Below, in pieces: positions 32,781-34,580 of a stretch of DNA of 34,580 nt. The stretch is from Colwellia sp. (GTDB taxonomy: Bacteria; Pseudomonadota; Gammaproteobacteria; Enterobacterales; Alteromonadaceae), in contig JABSOY010000030.1 of NCBI GenBank assembly GCA_013215385.1, forward strand, positions 1-34,580, given 5' to 3'. The first letter of the stretch is position 1; every line of letters begins with the position of its first letter. The notes below the pieces were generated by a model that was not told the DNA's origin, searched no databases, and saw nothing but the letters and a program-made list of their open reading frames with translations. The position numbers and the translations under genes are program-made.

Positions 32781-32914
32781 AAGAGTTAGGAATATAATAA
32801 CTAAACTCTACTTCATTAGGTGCGATTAGCGATTGTTGAAACTTAGTTGATTATACTGCCACAATGTAAATTATGGACGGCAGTTCGACTCCTTATCAAA
32901 CAATATATACCGAG

Positions 32915-32945
32915 ATCCAACAAAGATCCCACAAAGTGCTACACA
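32915..32945 (+). repeat. Arm-type sites of unit 2, right
   Basis: ATCCAACAAAGATCCCACAA then AGTGCTACACA; 27 of 31 positions equal 20097-20127. It lies 84 bases before the right core. Confidence 0.72.
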
Positions 32946-33028
32946 AACGCATGCAACTGAAATATAATATCCATATAAAACAACAAGTAAGCCATTAGTG
33001 GTGGCGTTTCTAGGTGGAGATGGTATCT

Positions 33029-33076
33029 CCCCCCCGCTCCACCACACAATACCCTTTACAATCAATAGGTTGTAAA
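33029..33076 (+). repeat. attR core plus copy of the ssrA terminator
   Basis: 48 bases identical to 7384-7431: C7, the acceptor end GCTCCACCACA and most of the terminator hairpin. The T-loop part is not conserved here (TGGTATCT before C7). This is probably the original chromosomal sequence downstream of ssrA, or the left end of another element. It is not a tRNA or tmRNA gene. Confidence 0.88.
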
Positions 33077-33091
33077 TGGTTTTTTATTTAA

Positions 33092-33110
33092 GTACCCATT
33101 TAGTACCCAT
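33092..33110 (+). repeat. Arm-type sites of a third element
   Basis: GTACCCAT at 33092 and 33103, 11 bases apart and 63 bases after the C7 start. The GTCCAC pair of unit 1 has the same spacing and lies 64 bases after its C7 start. The different sequence suggests a different integrase. No such integrase lies in the window. Confidence 0.55.
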
Positions 33111-33147
33111 CAATAAGAATAAGTGTTTTGATATGGAAGTCTTAAAA

Positions 33148-33912
33148 ATGAAATCATCAATACAGATAGAAGAAGAACTTAGGCTAGGAAAGATAGCCAA
33201 GCAACAATTAATATTTATAAAAAATCACTATTTAATATTTGTTTCATTATCAATCATATTGATTACTTCATTTATTTACATAGATACAAGAAATCTATTA
33301 AGTGACTTTGGTGTTAATTATTATGAGCATTTTACTTTCAGTGAAATTTTTCAAATAGCTAATACGCAAAACGTTATCCTTAAAACCTTTTTATTCATAT
33401 CAGGAAGTGTTATTTCTGTTTGGTTTTTAATTTATACTAGCAAGTGTAAAGAAGCGATAAGAAAAATAAGAAACCTTGAAAATTCCAGTGAAGAAAAACA
33501 GAAAGTCCCCTTTTCACATTTCATTATAATGAAGATTTCAACACCTATTATACTGACCATCATGGTGTCTCAAATATATATATCATTTACTCTGCACCGA
33601 CACGAAGCAAAGGGGATTAATAAAGGATATATTCCCAGATACAATGTCACCTTAAAAAATGGAAAAACGATGAAATGTTTAGGTGGTATAGTTGGTAACG
33701 GAATAAAAAAAATGTTTTTCGACTATGAAAATAATGAGTTACTCTTCATATACAACACAAATATAGTTTTGGAAAGGCAAATAGTACCTAACTATGTAAA
33801 TGAACATTTTTATATGTACAAATCATCCGAAGAAATAAAAAATAAAAAAGATGCATGGAAAGCGACACTACAAAAAAAGTGTCCTAGAAAAATAGAGAAG
33901 ACAAATCACTAA
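33148..33912 (+). CDS. Membrane protein of unknown function (254 aa)
   Basis: Start ATG 33148 with GGAAG eight bases up; the open frame reaches back into the att site, but that part cannot be coding. Three membrane segments: YLIFVSLSIILITSFIYI (about 26-43), FLFISGSVISVWFLIYT (about 84-100) and IIMKISTPIILTIMVSQIYI (about 127-146). The C-terminal periplasmic or cytosolic domain has YNVTLKNGKTMKCLGGIVGN. No family recognised. First gene after the last core. Confidence 0.65.
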   Translation: MKSSIQIEEELRLGKIAKQQLIFIKNHYLIFVSLSIILITSFIYIDTRNLLSDFGVNYYEHFTFSEIFQIANTQNVILKTFLFISGSVISVWFLIYTSKCKEAIRKIRNLENSSEEKQKVPFSHFIIMKISTPIILTIMVSQIYISFTLHRHEAKGINKGYIPRYNVTLKNGKTMKCLGGIVGNGIKKMFFDYENNELLFIYNTNIVLERQIVPNYVNEHFYMYKSSEEIKNKKDAWKATLQKKCPRKIEKTNH

Positions 33913-33985
33913 AAGTATTGGTATACGTGTCTCACAGCAGAACCCTGAAAATACTTTACCCCCGTATTACTTAATGGGGGTATAA
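33898..33985 (+). repeat. Repeat shared with 8758-8846
   Basis: Close to identical to the stretch just before attC site 1 in unit 1 (GACAAATCACTAAAAGTATT here, ACTGAAAGGCTT there, then GTCTCACAGCAGAAC). It overlaps the 3' end of the membrane protein gene. Confidence 0.7.
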
Positions 33986-34008
33986 AAAAGCCACCTATTT
34001 TGGTGGCT
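33957..34008 (+). terminator. Two hairpins after the membrane protein gene
   Basis: TACCCCC-12-GGGGGTA (33957-33982), then AGCCACC-6-GGTGGCT (33989-34008). Together they probably end transcription of the gene before and/or shield the cassette array. Confidence 0.6.
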
Positions 34009-34104
34009 ATAATTTACTAAACCTTACTTTTACGACAACTAATGCCACAGTATAGACATTAGCATCAAGTGACTAAAATTGAATTCGGATTAGATTTTGT
34101 ATTG

Positions 34105-34184
34105 ATAACGCCCAAATAACAGGCTAAGTAATGGTTGGCTAAAATTGTGTAGCGAAGCGAAACGTAGCCAACTGTTACGTGTCC
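34105..34184 (-). repeat. attC site 3, with degenerate R'' box
   Basis: On the minus strand it ends CCTGTTATTTGGGCGTTATC (R' GTTATCA). Inner arms are ACAGTTGGCTACG and TTTTAGCCAACCATTA around TTTCGCTTCGCTACAC. R'' reads CATATCAAG where CATAACAAG is expected, a change that removes an in-frame stop and lets the gene read into the site. It is the last attC of an array that runs rightward out of the window. Confidence 0.7.
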
Positions 34185-34486
34185 TTGTTGATTTTCTTGA
34201 TATGCATATTATATGCAGTAACCTCTTTTAATAGTTCAGGATTAGCATTTATAAGCTTTTCAATTAAAGCATGACTTTTGGCTTCGGTTGTATCCAGAAA
34301 TATAGCCTGAAGTAAATTCATAACAAGTAAGATAGATATACCGTACGACAAGCCTGCGTCTATAGAGCTAACGAAATTAAAATAACCATTAAGTAAAAAT
34401 ATAACGATTAAAAAACCGATAGAGGTAGGGGTAAAATTAACGTTTTTCTTTAAAGCCAAATAAAATTTAATATCCTTATCCGTCAT
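34175..34486 (-). CDS. Cassette membrane protein (103 aa)
   Basis: Start ATG 34486 behind GGAG (six bases); the frame is open 18 bases further. Starts MTDKDIKFYLALKKNVNFTP. Two membrane segments: SIGFLIVIFLLNGYFNFV (about 22-39) and YGISILLVMNLLQAIFLDT (about 48-66). The C-terminal tail (ALIEKLINANPELLKEVTAY) is helical. No family recognised. The cassette is 398 bases (34109-34506). The last codons lie inside attC site 3. Confidence 0.72.
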   Translation of the reverse strand: MTDKDIKFYLALKKNVNFTPTSIGFLIVIFLLNGYFNFVSSIDAGLSYGISILLVMNLLQAIFLDTTEAKSHALIEKLINANPELLKEVTAYNMHIKKINKDT

Positions 34487-34502
34487 AAAATACTCCATAT
34501 GC

Positions 34503-34580
34503 ATAACGCCCCATTAAGAGGCAAATAATAGTTGGCTAAAATAAGCGACGAAGGAGTAAATAGCCAACTGTTATTTGTCC
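34503..34580 (-). repeat. attC site 4, cut by window end
   Basis: On the minus strand it ends CCTCTTAATGGGGCGTTATG, the same R' end as attC site 2. Inner arms AACAGTTGGCTATTTAC and TAGCCAACTATTATT. Shows that at least one more cassette lies to the right. Confidence 0.72.

Larger units (their letters stand above)
20035..33028. mobile_element. Unit 2: integrated defence island, 13,012 bp core-to-core
   Basis: Bounded by the core at 20017-20034 and the one at 33029-33046. A 31-base arm motif lies near both ends (20097-20127 and 32915-32945; 27 of 31 identical), and an integrase begins just inside the left core. It carries a Gabija-like pair, a minimal recombinase, unrecognised genes and a nuclease cluster. 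No capsid, terminase or conjugation genes are seen, so it is a genomic island or satellite-like element moved by its integrase. Confidence 0.8.

Noticed and set aside
33076-33147. Upstream extension of the membrane protein gene
   Set aside because: It would start inside the att core/terminator and cross the arm sites; ATG 33148 has a good ribosome site.

Overview
The window is AT-rich gammaproteobacterial DNA. It most resembles the Colwellia/Thalassotalea branch of Alteromonadales, judged from the order dnaK-grpE | nadK-recN | bamE | rnfH-ratA | smpB-ssrA, the protein sequences and the tmRNA tag ANDDTFALAA. The genus is an inference.

Bases 1-7440 are conserved chromosome. dnaK (3' part missing) and grpE run leftward, each behind a good sigma-32 heat-shock promoter. 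nadK and recN run rightward, with a LexA box before recN. bamE faces rnfH-ratA across a shared terminator, and smpB precedes ssrA. These genes are ordinary; the 3' end of ssrA is the hotspot for what follows.

From 7378 to at least 33110, elements are stacked at the ssrA 3' end. A core (CCCCCCCGCTCCACCACA) occurs at 7384, 20017 and 33029, dividing the DNA into two units of 12,633 and 13,012 bp. Each unit carries a tyrosine integrase and its own repeated arm-type sites near both ends: paired GTCCAC for unit 1, and a 31-bp CCCACAA/GTGCTACACA motif for unit 2. A third arm pair (GTACCCAT twice, same 11-bp spacing) follows the last core, so a third element or remnant probably begins there.

Unit 1 (7.4-20.0 kb) is an inovirus (filamentous phage) with cargo. 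Leftward, its phage genes are regulators, a Rep protein, an ssDNA-binding protein, small membrane and coat proteins, an adsorption protein with collagen-like repeats, a pVI-like protein and a Zot/pI assembly ATPase. A CI-like repressor lies divergently, and the integrase sits near the right end. No secretin gene is present. The cargo at the left end includes a probable small RNA, a 38-aa basic protein, two copies of a 51-aa protein, and two integron-type cassettes (an unknown protein and a HEPN-like protein) with attC sites. Between repressor and integrase lies a three-gene cluster: a 93-aa peptide made of two 36-aa repeats, a multi-pass membrane protein that starts with HELGH, and a small membrane protein. 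It looks like a peptide maturation or signalling unit and I do not recognise it.

Unit 2 (20.0-33.0 kb) is a mobile defence-type island. It holds an integrase, a Gabija-like pair (OLD/TOPRIM ATPase-nuclease plus UvrD-like helicase), a 183-aa stand-alone tyrosine recombinase behind nested inverted repeats, about 0.9 kb of structured non-coding DNA with a possible recombinase remnant, four unrecognised proteins, and a DUF6884-like / GIY-YIG / HNH cluster.

The right end (33.1-34.58 kb) has an unrecognised membrane protein, stacked hairpins, and the 3' end of another integron-type cassette array that continues beyond the window. No integron integrase is visible here.
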